Positions 23,747-33,456 of a stretch of 37,998 nucleotides of DNA are shown here, in pieces. Every line of letters starts with the position of its first letter. Position 1 is the stretch's first letter. The stretch lies in the NCBI GenBank assembly GCA_023435225.1, contig JAEYRX010000042.1, forward strand, positions 1-37,998, given 5' to 3'. Both the position numbers and the translations under genes were made by a program. The stretch comes from Bacillota bacterium. GTDB taxonomy: Bacteria; Bacillota; UBA4882; UBA8346. The notes under the pieces are model-generated. The model was not told the DNA's origin, made no database searches, and worked only from the letters and a program-made list of their open reading frames with translations.

Positions 23747-25078
23747 ATGAATCTATCCCGGATTTTAAACAGAATGGCGGACTGGAAATCGGTAATTCGG
23801 GCTTTAAAGTATCCTAATTTCCGGCTTTTTTTCGCCGGGCAAAGCATTTCGTTAGTAGGAACCTGGATTCAACAGATCGCAATGAGCTGGTTGGTATATC
23901 GATTGACTAAATCAGCTTTTTTATTAGGAGTTGTCGGGTTTACCAGCCAGATACCCACGTTTTTATTGGCTCCGTTTGCCGGAGTATTGGCCGACCATTG
24001 GAACCGGCACCGGATGATTATTTTTACTCAAATTTTTTCAATGATCCAGGCGTTATTATTAGCGGTATTAGTTTTGACCAATATGATAGCCGTATGGCAG
24101 ATAATAATTTTAAGTATTTTTTTAGGGCTGATTAATGCTTTTGATATCCCGGCCCGTCAGTCTTTTATAGTTGAAATGATAGAGGATAAGAGTGATTTAG
24201 GTAATGCTATAGCCTTAAATTCCACCATGGTAAATTCCGCCAGACTTATCGGACCATCAATTGCCGGCATATTAATTAGTTTGGTTGGGGAAGGTTTTTG
24301 TTTTTTAATAAATGGTTTAAGCTACCTGGCGGTTATTCTTTCTTTGATTTTAATGAAAATAGTTTCCCAAAAAGTTACTACCCATAGACCGGATGTTATC
24401 AAAGGATTAAAAGAAGGTTTTTCATACGCGTTTGCTTTTCCGCCGATTCGGGCGATTATATTACTCTTAGCCTTAATCAGTTTGATGGGGTCATCCTATA
24501 TGGTATTAATGCCGATAGTGGCCACCAAAGTTTTGCATGGCGGAGCCCATACTTTGGGATTTTTAATGGGCGCTGCCGGTTTAGGGGCTTTAATTGGAGC
24601 CATTTATCTGGCTGCCCGGCGGAGTGTCCGCGGTTTATTCTCGATGCTACCTTTTGCCGGAGGATTATTCGGTTTTAGTTTATTAATCTTTTCTCTATCA
24701 CGGAGCCTGTGGTTTTCTTTTATTTTACTTTTAATAACCGGTTTTGGGATGATTATGCAAATGGCCTCCAGTAATACGGTATTACAAACTATTGTAGATG
24801 ATAATAAACGGGGCCGGGTAATGAGTATTTATACTATGGCTTTTATGGGAATGGCGCCGTTCGGGAGTTTGCTTGTCGGAGGTTTGGCTAATAGTCTGGG
24901 TGTTCCGGTTACATTAATGCTTAGTGGGTTGGTTTCCATTATTGGTTCACTGTTTTTTGCCTGGAAACTGCCGTCTTTACGCGAATCAATCCGGCCTATT
25001 TATGTAAAAATGGGAATCATTCAAGAGGTATCACCCGGAATTCCGACTCCGCCGGAGTTGGCCCCTCCGGAAAAATGA
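23747..25078 (+). CDS. MFS transporter (MFS_3/enterobactin-exporter-like)
   Basis: A 443-residue major facilitator protein with about twelve hydrophobic segments. The N-terminal segment FRLFFAGQSISLVGTWIQQI is characteristic of the MFS_3 group, with the loop motif LADHWNRHR between helices 2 and 3 and DIPARQSFIVEMI before helix 5. The C-terminus has a short proline-rich tail. GAGG lies ten bases upstream of the ATG. The ABC exporter genes follow 10 bases later, so these may form one efflux operon. The substrate is unknown. Confidence 0.9.
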   Translation: MNLSRILNRMADWKSVIRALKYPNFRLFFAGQSISLVGTWIQQIAMSWLVYRLTKSAFLLGVVGFTSQIPTFLLAPFAGVLADHWNRHRMIIFTQIFSMIQALLLAVLVLTNMIAVWQIIILSIFLGLINAFDIPARQSFIVEMIEDKSDLGNAIALNSTMVNSARLIGPSIAGILISLVGEGFCFLINGLSYLAVILSLILMKIVSQKVTTHRPDVIKGLKEGFSYAFAFPPIRAIILLLALISLMGSSYMVLMPIVATKVLHGGAHTLGFLMGAAGLGALIGAIYLAARRSVRGLFSMLPFAGGLFGFSLLIFSLSRSLWFSFILLLITGFGMIMQMASSNTVLQTIVDDNKRGRVMSIYTMAFMGMAPFGSLLVGGLANSLGVPVTLMLSGLVSIIGSLFFAWKLPSLRESIRPIYVKMGIIQEVSPGIPTPPELAPPEK

Positions 25079-25088
25079 GGTTATAGTT

Positions 25089-27578
25089 ATGGCGATCATT
25101 ATCCATTTTATTATTCGTAATATCATTGAAAAAAAATTCCGCACTTTTTTAATCCTTTTCTCGATTACCCTTTCAGCCGCTCTTTTTTTTGCTTCGGTTG
25201 CCCTTTCCGGTACCATTGAACAGACATTTATGCAACGGATAAAGAAATATTTCGGAACAGCCCAGATCGTAATCTGGCCCAACGAGAAATCTCCCTACTG
25301 GCTTCACCGTATCCGGAAAATGGAAAAACTCCGTGACCGTTTTGAGTACGTAGTTGGAGCTATTGAAGCCGGTGCAACTTATGATAACAAAAAAGAAACC
25401 GTCAATATTGACCTCAAAGGATATTATTTAGAGGATTTACAGAAAATAAACCCTTATATGCTTAAACAAGAAGCAAATTTATATCCTTTTACCGGCAGGA
25501 AGATAATTATCAGTCGAAAGCTGGCCGATAAATTTCAGTTCCGGATCGGACAGTACATAGAGTTATTAATGGACGGCAACAAACATTATTTTGAAGTAGT
25601 CGGTATTGCCGAAACCTACGGTATGTTTCAAGAAGACGGTCAATCAAATACCACTGTAGTTCCCCGGGAAACTTTGGCCGGAATGTTCTACGCTCCCGGA
25701 GCGGTTTCGGTAATCTACTTTAAGCTGAAAGATCCCTCAAGGCTCTTTGAAACCATTAGCGACTTATCCAAGGAGTACCGGCGATATACGGTTCGCGAAC
25801 CGGTATCATGGGCTGAGCTTAAGCGATATACTCAATCGGTAACTACTCCTTTTTTGATCATGGTTGTTTTAGTTTTATTTATGAGTGTATTTATAATCTA
25901 TTCATCTTTTAAAGTAATCACTCGGGAACGATTACCGGTGATCGGAACTTTTAGAAGTATTGGGGCTACCCGCCGCATGACCGATCTGGTTTTATTTTTG
26001 GAGAGTCTTTTTTACGGTATCCTTGGCGGAACAGCCGGTTGTATTTTAGGTTTTGCTATTCTATATCTAATGTCGGTTTTAATGACCCCTGCCTGGCTAA
26101 GAGGGGTAAAAACATCAATCCAATTTACCCCGGTTCAATTAATAGGTACTTTTGTGTTAGCCTTGATAATTCCACTCATAAGTTCGTTTATTCCGATTGT
26201 AAAAATCTCTAAATTTTCGGTAAAAGATATTGTGCTTAATTCCATGGAAAAACCGAAACCAAAACGGTCTTTCCGGTTAATAATCGGCGTTTTTTCATTA
26301 ATTTTTGCAATAGTAGCGCCTTTTTTAGCCCCGAAGCAATGGGCTCTTTATATTGATGTTCTTTCGATGTTATTGGCTGTATCTTCAATTGTAATAATGG
26401 TTCCTTATATAACCTCTTGGTTCTTAAAACTATTTGAACATATATATACTTATCTTTTAGGCAATGAAGGAGTGTTGGCCGCTAAAAATCTCCGGGAGAA
26501 TAAAAGCATTCTCAATAATATTTCATTATTGGCAATTGGGATATCAAGTCTTTTAATGATTAACACCGTCAGCTTTAGTGTTATAAAGGAAGTGGCCAAT
26601 CTTTTTAAAGATGCAACTTTTGAGGTATGGAGCTGGTTTCCCCAAGCCGACCGAAGATTGGAAGGTATTATACGGACTGTTGATGGAGTTAAAGATACTT
26701 ATGGTATTTACGCTGCTAATCGTATTGAAGTGGATGGCACCAAAGAAAGAATCAATTTACTTCAGGGGATTAATACCAACCGTTACTTGGATTACTGGAA
26801 TATTAGTGTTGATGGTAATCGGGAGCAACTCATTCGTCAACTTGATAATGACCGTAATATTATGCTTTCGTTTATTTTAAAAGATAAATTGGAAGTTCAA
26901 AATGGTGATCTATTAACTTTGAGGATGAAAAAGGGCAATCGGATATATAGAGTGATTGGATTTTTTAACTCTTTAAACTGGGGTGGTAGTCATGCCTTGA
27001 TGGCTGAAAAGTATTTAAAATTGGATATGAGTAATCGTTATTATGACAATATCTATATAAAAACCTCTAAAGATCCGAGTATCGTAATCGCTAACCTCCA
27101 AAAGAAATTCAAGCGATACCGGCCCTGGATGGAAACCAAGCAACAAATATCCGACAATGAAGTAAAATCGCAACAACAAATGTTCCTTATCTTACAGGGA
27201 TTCTCATTAATGACCTTAATTATTGGTGTTTTCGGAGTCTTTAATAATCTGATCATATCCTTTTTGGAACGAAAACGGTCGATTGCTATGATGCGTTCGG
27301 TGGGGATGAGCAAGCAACAAACTTTGAAAATTATCCTGATTGAATCTCTAACCGGTGGGATTATCGGTGGTATCGTCGGGATTATCGCCGGGACTATACT
27401 TGTTTCCCAGATACCTTTCGTGATGAGAGCCATCAATCAAATAGCGCCGATTCATTATTCTTTCCGGGAATATTTGATTGCTTTCGGCGCCGGTATTTTT
27501 ATTACAGTATTGGCATCGATAAGTCCCGCCTTAAATTCGTCTAAAATAAACATAATTGAAGCCATCAAGTACGAGTAA
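25089..27578 (+). CDS. ABC transporter permease with two FtsX domains (MacB-type)
   Basis: An 829-residue permease with an N-terminal membrane helix, a large extracytoplasmic MacB-type domain, three helices near residues 255-375, a second half with its own helix near 480-500 and extracytoplasmic region, and three C-terminal helices. The conserved FtsX pattern appears as RLPVIGTFRSIGATRRM near 282 and its repeat RSIAMMRSVGMSKQQ near 732. Such long permeases move lipoproteins, peptides or drugs by mechanotransmission. The ATPase and adaptor genes follow on the same strand. Confidence 0.92.
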   Translation: MAIIIHFIIRNIIEKKFRTFLILFSITLSAALFFASVALSGTIEQTFMQRIKKYFGTAQIVIWPNEKSPYWLHRIRKMEKLRDRFEYVVGAIEAGATYDNKKETVNIDLKGYYLEDLQKINPYMLKQEANLYPFTGRKIIISRKLADKFQFRIGQYIELLMDGNKHYFEVVGIAETYGMFQEDGQSNTTVVPRETLAGMFYAPGAVSVIYFKLKDPSRLFETISDLSKEYRRYTVREPVSWAELKRYTQSVTTPFLIMVVLVLFMSVFIIYSSFKVITRERLPVIGTFRSIGATRRMTDLVLFLESLFYGILGGTAGCILGFAILYLMSVLMTPAWLRGVKTSIQFTPVQLIGTFVLALIIPLISSFIPIVKISKFSVKDIVLNSMEKPKPKRSFRLIIGVFSLIFAIVAPFLAPKQWALYIDVLSMLLAVSSIVIMVPYITSWFLKLFEHIYTYLLGNEGVLAAKNLRENKSILNNISLLAIGISSLLMINTVSFSVIKEVANLFKDATFEVWSWFPQADRRLEGIIRTVDGVKDTYGIYAANRIEVDGTKERINLLQGINTNRYLDYWNISVDGNREQLIRQLDNDRNIMLSFILKDKLEVQNGDLLTLRMKKGNRIYRVIGFFNSLNWGGSHALMAEKYLKLDMSNRYYDNIYIKTSKDPSIVIANLQKKFKRYRPWMETKQQISDNEVKSQQQMFLILQGFSLMTLIIGVFGVFNNLIISFLERKRSIAMMRSVGMSKQQTLKIILIESLTGGIIGGIVGIIAGTILVSQIPFVMRAINQIAPIHYSFREYLIAFGAGIFITVLASISPALNSSKINIIEAIKYE

Positions 27579-27618
27579 AGCTTTTTGCATTGAACCGTAA
27601 TTTATTTGGGGTGATTCT

Positions 27619-28314
27619 ATGTCGACAATTATAGAAACCATTAATCTCTGTAAGGACTTCAAGCTTGGTGAAGTGGAAGTTAATGTGCTGAATGATATCA
27701 ATTTAACCATTGAGCAAGGGGAATTTGTCTCCATCATGGGACCGTCCGGTTCCGGAAAAAGTACCTTGTTATACCTGATCGGCGGTTTGGATAAACCTAC
27801 ATCGGGGAGTATTAAAATCAAAGGCAAGGAATTATCGATAATGAAAGACCAGGAAGAAAGCATTTTACGCCGGCGGGAATTGGGCTTTGTATTTCAGTTT
27901 TATAACCTGATTCCGAATTTAAACGTCGAAGAGAACATAATGTTGCCCATACTGCTGGATGGAAAGAGGATAAAATCGGAGCATCATAAGTTAGAGCAGA
28001 TTTTGGAGGATGTTGGGCTTTTGGACCGGCGTTACCATACTCCCAGAGAACTATCAGGCGGCCAGCAACAACGGGTGGCGATTGCCAGAGCTTTAGTAAA
28101 TGAACCTGATATTATTCTGGCGGATGAACCCATCGGTAACCTGGATAGTAAAACCGGCGCCGAGATTATGAAATTATTGAAACGGATTAATCAAGTACGC
28201 CGGAAAACCATAGTACAGGTAACTCATTCACAGGAAGCCGCCGCATATGGTGACCGGATTATTCATGTACGGGATGGAAAGGTGTGGGAAGATAATGGTG
28301 AAGAGAGCGCTTAA
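27619..28314 (+). CDS. ABC transporter ATPase (LolD/MacB family)
   Basis: A 231-residue nucleotide-binding subunit. Walker A is GPSGSGKST at 41-49, the signature LSGGQQQRVAIARAL begins near 144, and Walker B is IILADEPIGNLD near 163-174, with the switch histidine in VTHSQEA. The N-terminal KLGEVEVNVLNDIN matches the LolD group. It pairs with the upstream FtsX permease. The end overlaps the adaptor gene by 20 bases. Confidence 0.95.
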   Translation: MSTIIETINLCKDFKLGEVEVNVLNDINLTIEQGEFVSIMGPSGSGKSTLLYLIGGLDKPTSGSIKIKGKELSIMKDQEESILRRRELGFVFQFYNLIPNLNVEENIMLPILLDGKRIKSEHHKLEQILEDVGLLDRRYHTPRELSGGQQQRVAIARALVNEPDIILADEPIGNLDSKTGAEIMKLLKRINQVRRKTIVQVTHSQEAAAYGDRIIHVRDGKVWEDNGEESA

Positions 28315-29272
28315 ATTACTGGCAATAATATTTATCATCGGCTTAATCTTTTGTAATGCCGGCTGCAAAAGGCAAATTAAAAAAGCGGTGGTTGAAGCGG
28401 CCCCGAAAGAAGAAGTCAAACAGGTAGTGGAAGCCTTTGGTATTGTTAAAGCCAGAGACTATAAAGACATCAACCTGGATTTTCTAGCGCAGATTCAAAA
28501 AGTGCCGGTTAAAGACGGTCAACATGTAAAGTTGGATGAGCCGTTGATTCATTTAAATATCAATGATTATCAGGCTATGATAAAGAGCAAGGAGAATGAA
28601 TTAAACCGGGCTCGTTTTGAATTGTACCGGATGGAAAAAGACCTTCGGGATTCACAAGACGCTTACAACAAAGCTAAACGGCAATTGGAGGATAAAGAGA
28701 GTTTATTCCTGGACGGGGCTATCTCGCAAAAAGATCTTGATGATTTCCGGGATTTTGTCAAAGAAAAGGAAAAAGCGGTAACCGATATTCAGGGTTCGCT
28801 CGGTAGGTCTTCCGGTTTTAGCAGCATTGATGTTCAACGGGAGAAAGTATCGGTCTTGGAATACGATTTAAAACGGATGAAAGATAAGCTAAATCAGAGT
28901 TTTCTAAAAGGAAACATCATTGTTTCCGACTATAAAAATGCCGTTGTTTATGATATATCCTGTGCTGCCGGTTATACGGTAGGAACGGCCGGTGAAACCC
29001 AGCAAAAGCTATTAAGTATCATGAATCTGGATAGTTTATACATTTCCGCCGATGTAGCCGAAGAGTTTATCAAGGATGTGAAAACCGGAGCAAGTGTGAG
29101 CATTATTCCGATAGCCGATAATTCTCGTCGTTATACAGGTAAAATACTTAGGATCGCTGATATGGCGGTAAAACAAAACGGCGAAACCAATATCGCGGTG
29201 GAAATCTCCCTGGATAATCCGGATGGATTTTTAAGGCCCAATTTCAATGTTGATGTGGAGATTGAGAAATAG
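28295..29272 (+). CDS. HlyD/RND-type efflux adaptor, probable lipoprotein
   Basis: A 325-residue membrane-fusion-type adaptor. I take the ATG at 28295 as start because it gives a clean signal (MVKRALK then a hydrophobic stretch) ending in FCNAGC, a non-ideal lipobox; the open frame further upstream has no ribosome site. The body shows a barrel-sandwich half (VPVKDGQHVKLDEPLI near 69), a long coiled coil of about 100 residues (near 90-190), and a second lipoyl half and beta-barrel ending DNPDGFLRPNFNVDVEI. Together with the FtsX permease and ATPase it makes a MacAB-like exporter; in a Gram-positive cell wall the adaptor would act outside the membrane. Confidence 0.88.
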   Translation: MVKRALKLLAIIFIIGLIFCNAGCKRQIKKAVVEAAPKEEVKQVVEAFGIVKARDYKDINLDFLAQIQKVPVKDGQHVKLDEPLIHLNINDYQAMIKSKENELNRARFELYRMEKDLRDSQDAYNKAKRQLEDKESLFLDGAISQKDLDDFRDFVKEKEKAVTDIQGSLGRSSGFSSIDVQREKVSVLEYDLKRMKDKLNQSFLKGNIIVSDYKNAVVYDISCAAGYTVGTAGETQQKLLSIMNLDSLYISADVAEEFIKDVKTGASVSIIPIADNSRRYTGKILRIADMAVKQNGETNIAVEISLDNPDGFLRPNFNVDVEIEK

Positions 29273-29310
29273 ACCAAAAGCAGGAAATTTCTACTTTTTG
29301 GCGAATAATT

Positions 29311-29454
29311 ATGTTAAAGACTTACATACCCATCAACGAAGTTTGCAACCGGGTGGGATTTAATGACTTAAGCCATTTTGGCAGGACTTTTCGGGAAGTT
29401 TATGACTTGACCCCTAAGGAATACCGAGATCAATTTGGTTGGGTGGGGAAATGA
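29311..29454 (+). pseudogene. AraC-family helix-turn-helix C-terminal fragment
   Basis: A 47-residue frame reads as the second half of an AraC/XylS DNA-binding domain: PINEVCNRVGFNDLSHFGRT then TPKEYRDQF, the standard end of such proteins. The first helix-turn-helix and the ligand domain are missing and there is no ribosome site. With the GyrI-domain remnant at 21079-21306 it shows loss of AraC-type regulators in this neighbourhood, though the two need not come from one gene. Confidence 0.75.
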
Positions 29455-29460
29455 TTATGG

Positions 29461-29490
29461 AGCAAGGAACATGAGGTTCTTTGCTTTTTT
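29461..29490 (+). terminator. Rho-independent terminator
   Basis: AGCAAGGAAC pairs with GTTCTTTGCT (one G-T pair) around a five-base loop and is followed by TTTTT. It lies just after the AraC fragment and would end transcripts of the export cassette. Confidence 0.8.
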
Positions 29491-29590
29491 ATCAAAGAAG
29501 TATTGACGAACTGCAGAATAATTATGTTTTTTATCACTTTAAATATTCCTCCGCTGATATTAAAATCCAATCATAGTAGGAGGAGCTTAA

Positions 29591-29746
29591 ATGAACAATC
29601 TATTATACTTATACAATATACCTCTGGAAGAAGCTGCCGATGCTGCCAACTTTATTAAACCTGTTGTTGCGGTTCCGGTTCATTACAGTGCAATTGGCAA
29701 TACGGATGGTTTTCAGTTATCAAATTTTTATCTCCTAGTTGAATAA
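29591..29746 (+). pseudogene. Metallo-beta-lactamase-fold C-terminal remnant
   Basis: A 51-residue frame with a good ribosome site (TAGGAGGAG). The part EEAADAANFIKPVVAVPVHYSAIGNTDGFQ, quoted here as EEAADAANFIKP and VPVHYSAIGN, resembles the last conserved block of UPF0173-type MBL-fold hydrolases, which carries the final metal-binding histidine. The N-terminal metal-binding motifs are absent, so an internal deletion joining a gene start to its end is the simplest reading. Confidence 0.55.
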
Positions 29747-29854
29747 AGATATTTTTGGAACGATTGTCGATTTGGTTCATGTATATGAATGATAAATTTT
29801 AATAACACAATTTTCTCACCTTGATTATTGATTTTTTGGCCGGAGGGATTTTAT

Positions 29855-31450
29855 TTGAACATAAAAAAAGTAATAATGGTCATTTTAGTGTTTTTAACAT
29901 TTATTAACTATCCGGCTAAAGCGGAAAATATTCAGCTTGAAACCCAAATAGGATATGGAGGCTATGTATTCCCGGGGAAATGGGTTCCGCTTAAAATAAA
30001 GTTGTCCGGGAAAGAAACAGCTTCGGAGATAGAAGTAGTCCGTTTATTAGATCAGCGGCAATATTCGGTTGAAAGATTCTCCTCTTTGATTAATAATCAA
30101 ATTGAATGCCCGGTTTATCTTAATGAAGCTATCAGCGGTCTAAAAGTCCGTTTAAATAAAAACTCTCATTACTTAGCCGAACAAACCATTAATATTCAAG
30201 CTAAAACATTTCCCGGACATTTAGTATTAGTGGTTAATCTATCCCCTAAAGTACAACAAGCCATCGAAAACTCTTTATTACCATCGGAACCGGTATTGGT
30301 GATTACCAGTAATTTCAACGAACTACCGGCTTTAGGGTTGGATTATGATGCGGTCAGCGGCTTAGTAATTACCGATCCGGGCCCGGTTTTAAATCCCGGG
30401 CAAATCCAAGCTTTACGAATTTGGCTCTCCAGTGGGGGAAAAATGGTGATTAATGCCGCTCATCCCCAAAATGAGAGTATAATAAAGACTCTAGTCCCTG
30501 ATAATCAGCGATCCGGTATTTCGGATAAGGATGTAATTAAGATTGGTTGGGGCAAAATTACAATTTTCAGATCTGATATTAATGAAATGGAGAAAGAGAA
30601 TATCTCCTGGAAAAGCATTCTAGACTTGGAGCCATATAAACCGGGAGTTGGTTTTACAATTGGGAAATTTCTTTCTTTACCCGATAGCCGATTCTTCAAA
30701 GAAATGGGTTCCTTATCAGTCAATTATTTAAAAACAACGCTTATAATATGGGCTTTAATTTGTTTATTAATTGTTTTATTCATCAAACGCAGATATTTAT
30801 TATATCTCTTTTTATTTAGTATTTTATTTATAATTGCCGCTTTCCCACTCGGTAGTTGGTTGGACTCTACCTGGCAACGGGGAGCCGGCGTCTATTGCCG
30901 GGCTTTGGTTTTACCTGATTCGGGAGGAATATTAATCAATTCCATAACCCAAATTGTTCCCAATGAGCTCCAAACCTATATCCAAAATTTTGGTTCTCCA
31001 TGGGGCGTGACCATATCCAGCCGTAATGATTACGGCCAAATCAGACCGGGGATTTATTCCAGTTGGAATCATCAGACTAATATTCCGGCCTATACGATCC
31101 GTTCCGCAACCGATAAAATGCTGGATCTGGTTGGTTGGATACCGGCTCCGCTCTTCGAACCTTCAAATATTAATTTTTCAAATGTTCTATTATGGAAGGA
31201 AAATCAATGGTGGTTTAGAACAAACGATTCATCGGGCCAGCCTTATTGGGAAAAAAGCGCGAAGCTGCCGAAATGGCTTCAAAGAGAGATTGGGTGGTTA
31301 AAAAGGCTCCAACGTTTAACCCCGGAAAAAATTTGGCTGGTTGGGCAAGGCTCTCTACCTGAGGTTGAAATAAAATTGCAGAACGGCATTCACCGGCAGT
31401 TGTTTTGGGTAATTCCCCTGGGAACAGAGGAAATTATTTTTAGTAAATGA
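29855..31450 (+). CDS. Membrane protein with signal peptide, first gene of MoxR/vWA operon
   Basis: A 531-residue protein of unknown function. It starts at TTG 29855 after GGAGGG, with a signal peptide in residues 1-23 (cleavage after AKA). A beta-rich exposed part follows, then a Rossmann-like segment (LVLVVNLSPKVQQAIE near 118; GLVITDPGPVLNPGQ near 173) ending in WLSSGGKMVI, as in DUF4350-like proteins. Two adjacent membrane helices (about 293-337) precede a ~190-residue C-terminal part. Such proteins commonly accompany MoxR-DUF58-vWA genes, with extracellular assembly or sensing roles suspected. It is 12 bases from the next gene. Confidence 0.75.
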   Translation: MNIKKVIMVILVFLTFINYPAKAENIQLETQIGYGGYVFPGKWVPLKIKLSGKETASEIEVVRLLDQRQYSVERFSSLINNQIECPVYLNEAISGLKVRLNKNSHYLAEQTINIQAKTFPGHLVLVVNLSPKVQQAIENSLLPSEPVLVITSNFNELPALGLDYDAVSGLVITDPGPVLNPGQIQALRIWLSSGGKMVINAAHPQNESIIKTLVPDNQRSGISDKDVIKIGWGKITIFRSDINEMEKENISWKSILDLEPYKPGVGFTIGKFLSLPDSRFFKEMGSLSVNYLKTTLIIWALICLLIVLFIKRRYLLYLFLFSILFIIAAFPLGSWLDSTWQRGAGVYCRALVLPDSGGILINSITQIVPNELQTYIQNFGSPWGVTISSRNDYGQIRPGIYSSWNHQTNIPAYTIRSATDKMLDLVGWIPAPLFEPSNINFSNVLLWKENQWWFRTNDSSGQPYWEKSAKLPKWLQREIGWLKRLQRLTPEKIWLVGQGSLPEVEIKLQNGIHRQLFWVIPLGTEEIIFSK

Positions 31451-31462
31451 GGGATCTGTTAG

Positions 31463-32122
31463 ATGATCGCAGTTTTAGTTTCCGAGTTAAAATCCTGGAG
31501 TAAACAAGGCAGTCGGCAAAATCTGGTGATTATTATCAGTTTATTTACATTAACCGGATTGTTTACGGCTTTACGCCCGGAAATCTGCGGGATTGTTTTA
31601 AACGCTTGTTTAATATGGGTGGTTTTAAAATTAGGGGAGCAAAGCCGGAATGATGTAAAACCCTGGGAATGGGTCCGGAAAACGAATTTAAGCCCATTAC
31701 AAATTATTACCGGAAAAATATTGACCTTGAATATTATTGCCGTTTTTCATATTTTAATAGTTACTCCATTACTTATTATAATGATTCAATTTTGGGGTAT
31801 AGAAGGAGTTGCTCTGCTTAGAGCTTTAGCCGTTATGTTGATCTGTGTTAACATAGCCGGAAGTATTGATATGATTTGGTATAGCTCAAACTTGATAGAT
31901 GGAAGCGCAGCCGGAGCTCTTTCAATAGTGATTTGGTTGGTAACAACTTTCGCCTTACCGCAATTAAAAATCTTCAATCCGTTTTTGCAAGTATGGGCAG
32001 CTCTATCACCGGCAGCTCATAAATTATCTTGGTTGGCCATCTTATCAAATATCGGTTTAGTTTTAATCTTCATTATATTTGGACTAATATCCCTGAAACG
32101 GGAGGTGAAACAAACCGTATGA
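31463..32122 (+). CDS. Six-helix ABC-2-like membrane protein
   Basis: A 219-residue integral membrane protein with about six helices and the layout of an ABC-2-type permease: an amphipathic N-terminus, helix pairs near 23-60, 90-115 and 118-140, and C-terminal helices near 150-170 and 190-212. No cognate ATPase lies next to it; its only near partners are the operon's MoxR ATPase and vWA proteins. The stop overlaps the next start (ATGA at 32119-32122). Confidence 0.75.
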   Translation: MIAVLVSELKSWSKQGSRQNLVIIISLFTLTGLFTALRPEICGIVLNACLIWVVLKLGEQSRNDVKPWEWVRKTNLSPLQIITGKILTLNIIAVFHILIVTPLLIIMIQFWGIEGVALLRALAVMLICVNIAGSIDMIWYSSNLIDGSAAGALSIVIWLVTTFALPQLKIFNPFLQVWAALSPAAHKLSWLAILSNIGLVLIFIIFGLISLKREVKQTV

Positions 32123-33456
32123 GATCGGAAGCGTTTTTTCGTTTGATAACCCGCAGCCAAAAAAGGTTGAACATGATTGTTATCGCTCTCTGGGTATTGA
32201 AATTATTGTCACTGACTTCCTTGATAGCCGGATTTCTAATTGTTCTCCTTCGTTCATTTGGGTGGCCGGTTAATTTGCTTGGATGGTCCATAATTACATT
32301 GGCCGGAGGTTTGGCCGGTCTGGTATTGGGTTGGCGTAACAAATTAGATCAATATAAAACCGCTTGTTGGCTGGATGAATATTTACACGATGACCAGGCA
32401 TTATCAGCGGCGGTATTTTGTTTCAACCGAAATTGCAATGGAGTTCCGGATCAATTTATTATTGAGCGGGCTGATAATGTGGCTGTTTCGGTACGACATA
32501 TTCATTGGCCGTTACGGATTTTCAGTCAATGGTTGGGGCTGTCGACAGTTATACTTATAAGTACCGGTTTGATGGTTTATTTCTGGTTTCCTACATTTAG
32601 AAAAACCGAAGCCCAAATACCTAAAACAATTAGTAGTGATAAACTTCAACCAAAATTAGTAAAAAAAACGGTTCCGGAATTAAAGCAAACACCAAAGGAG
32701 TTTGGGAAAGCCTTATTCCCACAGGATGAAAAATTAGCCCGACAGGTGGAAAAAGCATTACAGGAAGGTGACTTTAATACTCTTAACAGCCTATTTAAAC
32801 AAGCTAATCTAAATATGGAACAAAAAATTGCTAAAGCATCACCCGCGGATGCTAACCGTTTACGCAACGAGCAACAAAAGGCCAAAGCCATGATGCAACA
32901 GATGCCCAATAGCCGGAACGGCAAATCTCAAGGTAATAAAAGTACTAATGATAATAAGGGCGGTAAGAGCAATAATGGTAATCAGAAAGGCAGACAGGGT
33001 AATGGTGAAGACCAGTCTAACGCCCGTCAAGGAGAACAAAGCGGGCAAGGAAAGAATGGGCCTAAAAACGGTAAACAGCAATATCGAGGTTCGGGCAATT
33101 CTTGGGGCATGAATAATTATCCTAATTCGTCAAAGCCTTCGGAAGAAAGTAATGGGAAAGCAAATTCCGGTAAACAAGCCGGTAAGGGTAGTGGTAAAAA
33201 GAATGGAGACCGTGGAGAGGTAGCGGCTCAATCCGGTAAAGAAAAAGCTTTAATAGCTCCACGGGAAAATAGTTCGGACCTAGAAATGATTTTACCGGGG
33301 AAAAATGCTCGGGTACCTTTAACCGATATTTTACCGGACCTGCAGCGGGCTGCGGAAACCGCTCTTATTAAAGATGGAGTGCCAATCGAGTATGAGGATT
33401 TCGCCGGATCCTATTTTCAAAAACTAGCTGAATCGCTTAAGGAGGGTCAAGAATGA
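32119..33456 (+). CDS. Membrane protein with Asn/Gly/Lys/Gln-rich low-complexity region
   Basis: A 445-residue protein starting at ATG 32119 after GGAGGTGA and overlapping the previous stop; the longer open frame upstream is not used. Two helices (about 17-40 and 48-67) anchor the N-terminus, and another lies near 142-162. Residues 180-260 are charged and helical. Residues ~265-375 are extremely rich in Asn, Gly, Lys, Gln and Ser with no hydrophobic core, probably disordered. The conserved-looking end (ILPDLQRAAETALIKDGVPI near 405-425) resembles the DUF4175-like tail of proteins encoded next to MoxR. It overlaps the moxR start. Confidence 0.72.
   Translation: MRSEAFFRLITRSQKRLNMIVIALWVLKLLSLTSLIAGFLIVLLRSFGWPVNLLGWSIITLAGGLAGLVLGWRNKLDQYKTACWLDEYLHDDQALSAAVFCFNRNCNGVPDQFIIERADNVAVSVRHIHWPLRIFSQWLGLSTVILISTGLMVYFWFPTFRKTEAQIPKTISSDKLQPKLVKKTVPELKQTPKEFGKALFPQDEKLARQVEKALQEGDFNTLNSLFKQANLNMEQKIAKASPADANRLRNEQQKAKAMMQQMPNSRNGKSQGNKSTNDNKGGKSNNGNQKGRQGNGEDQSNARQGEQSGQGKNGPKNGKQQYRGSGNSWGMNNYPNSSKPSEESNGKANSGKQAGKGSGKKNGDRGEVAAQSGKEKALIAPRENSSDLEMILPGKNARVPLTDILPDLQRAAETALIKDGVPIEYEDFAGSYFQKLAESLKEGQE

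Larger units (their letters stand above)
29273..29854. other. Region of gene decay between exporter and MoxR-type operon
   Basis: These 582 bases have no intact gene but contain two fragments (29311-29454, 29591-29746) with recognisable family ends, a terminator between them and the leader of the next operon. Confidence 0.6.

Noticed and set aside
32029..32118. Longer N-terminus for the low-complexity membrane protein
   Set aside because: Overlaps the previous gene by 90 bases; ATG 32119 has a ribosome site and the operon's usual ATGA overlap.
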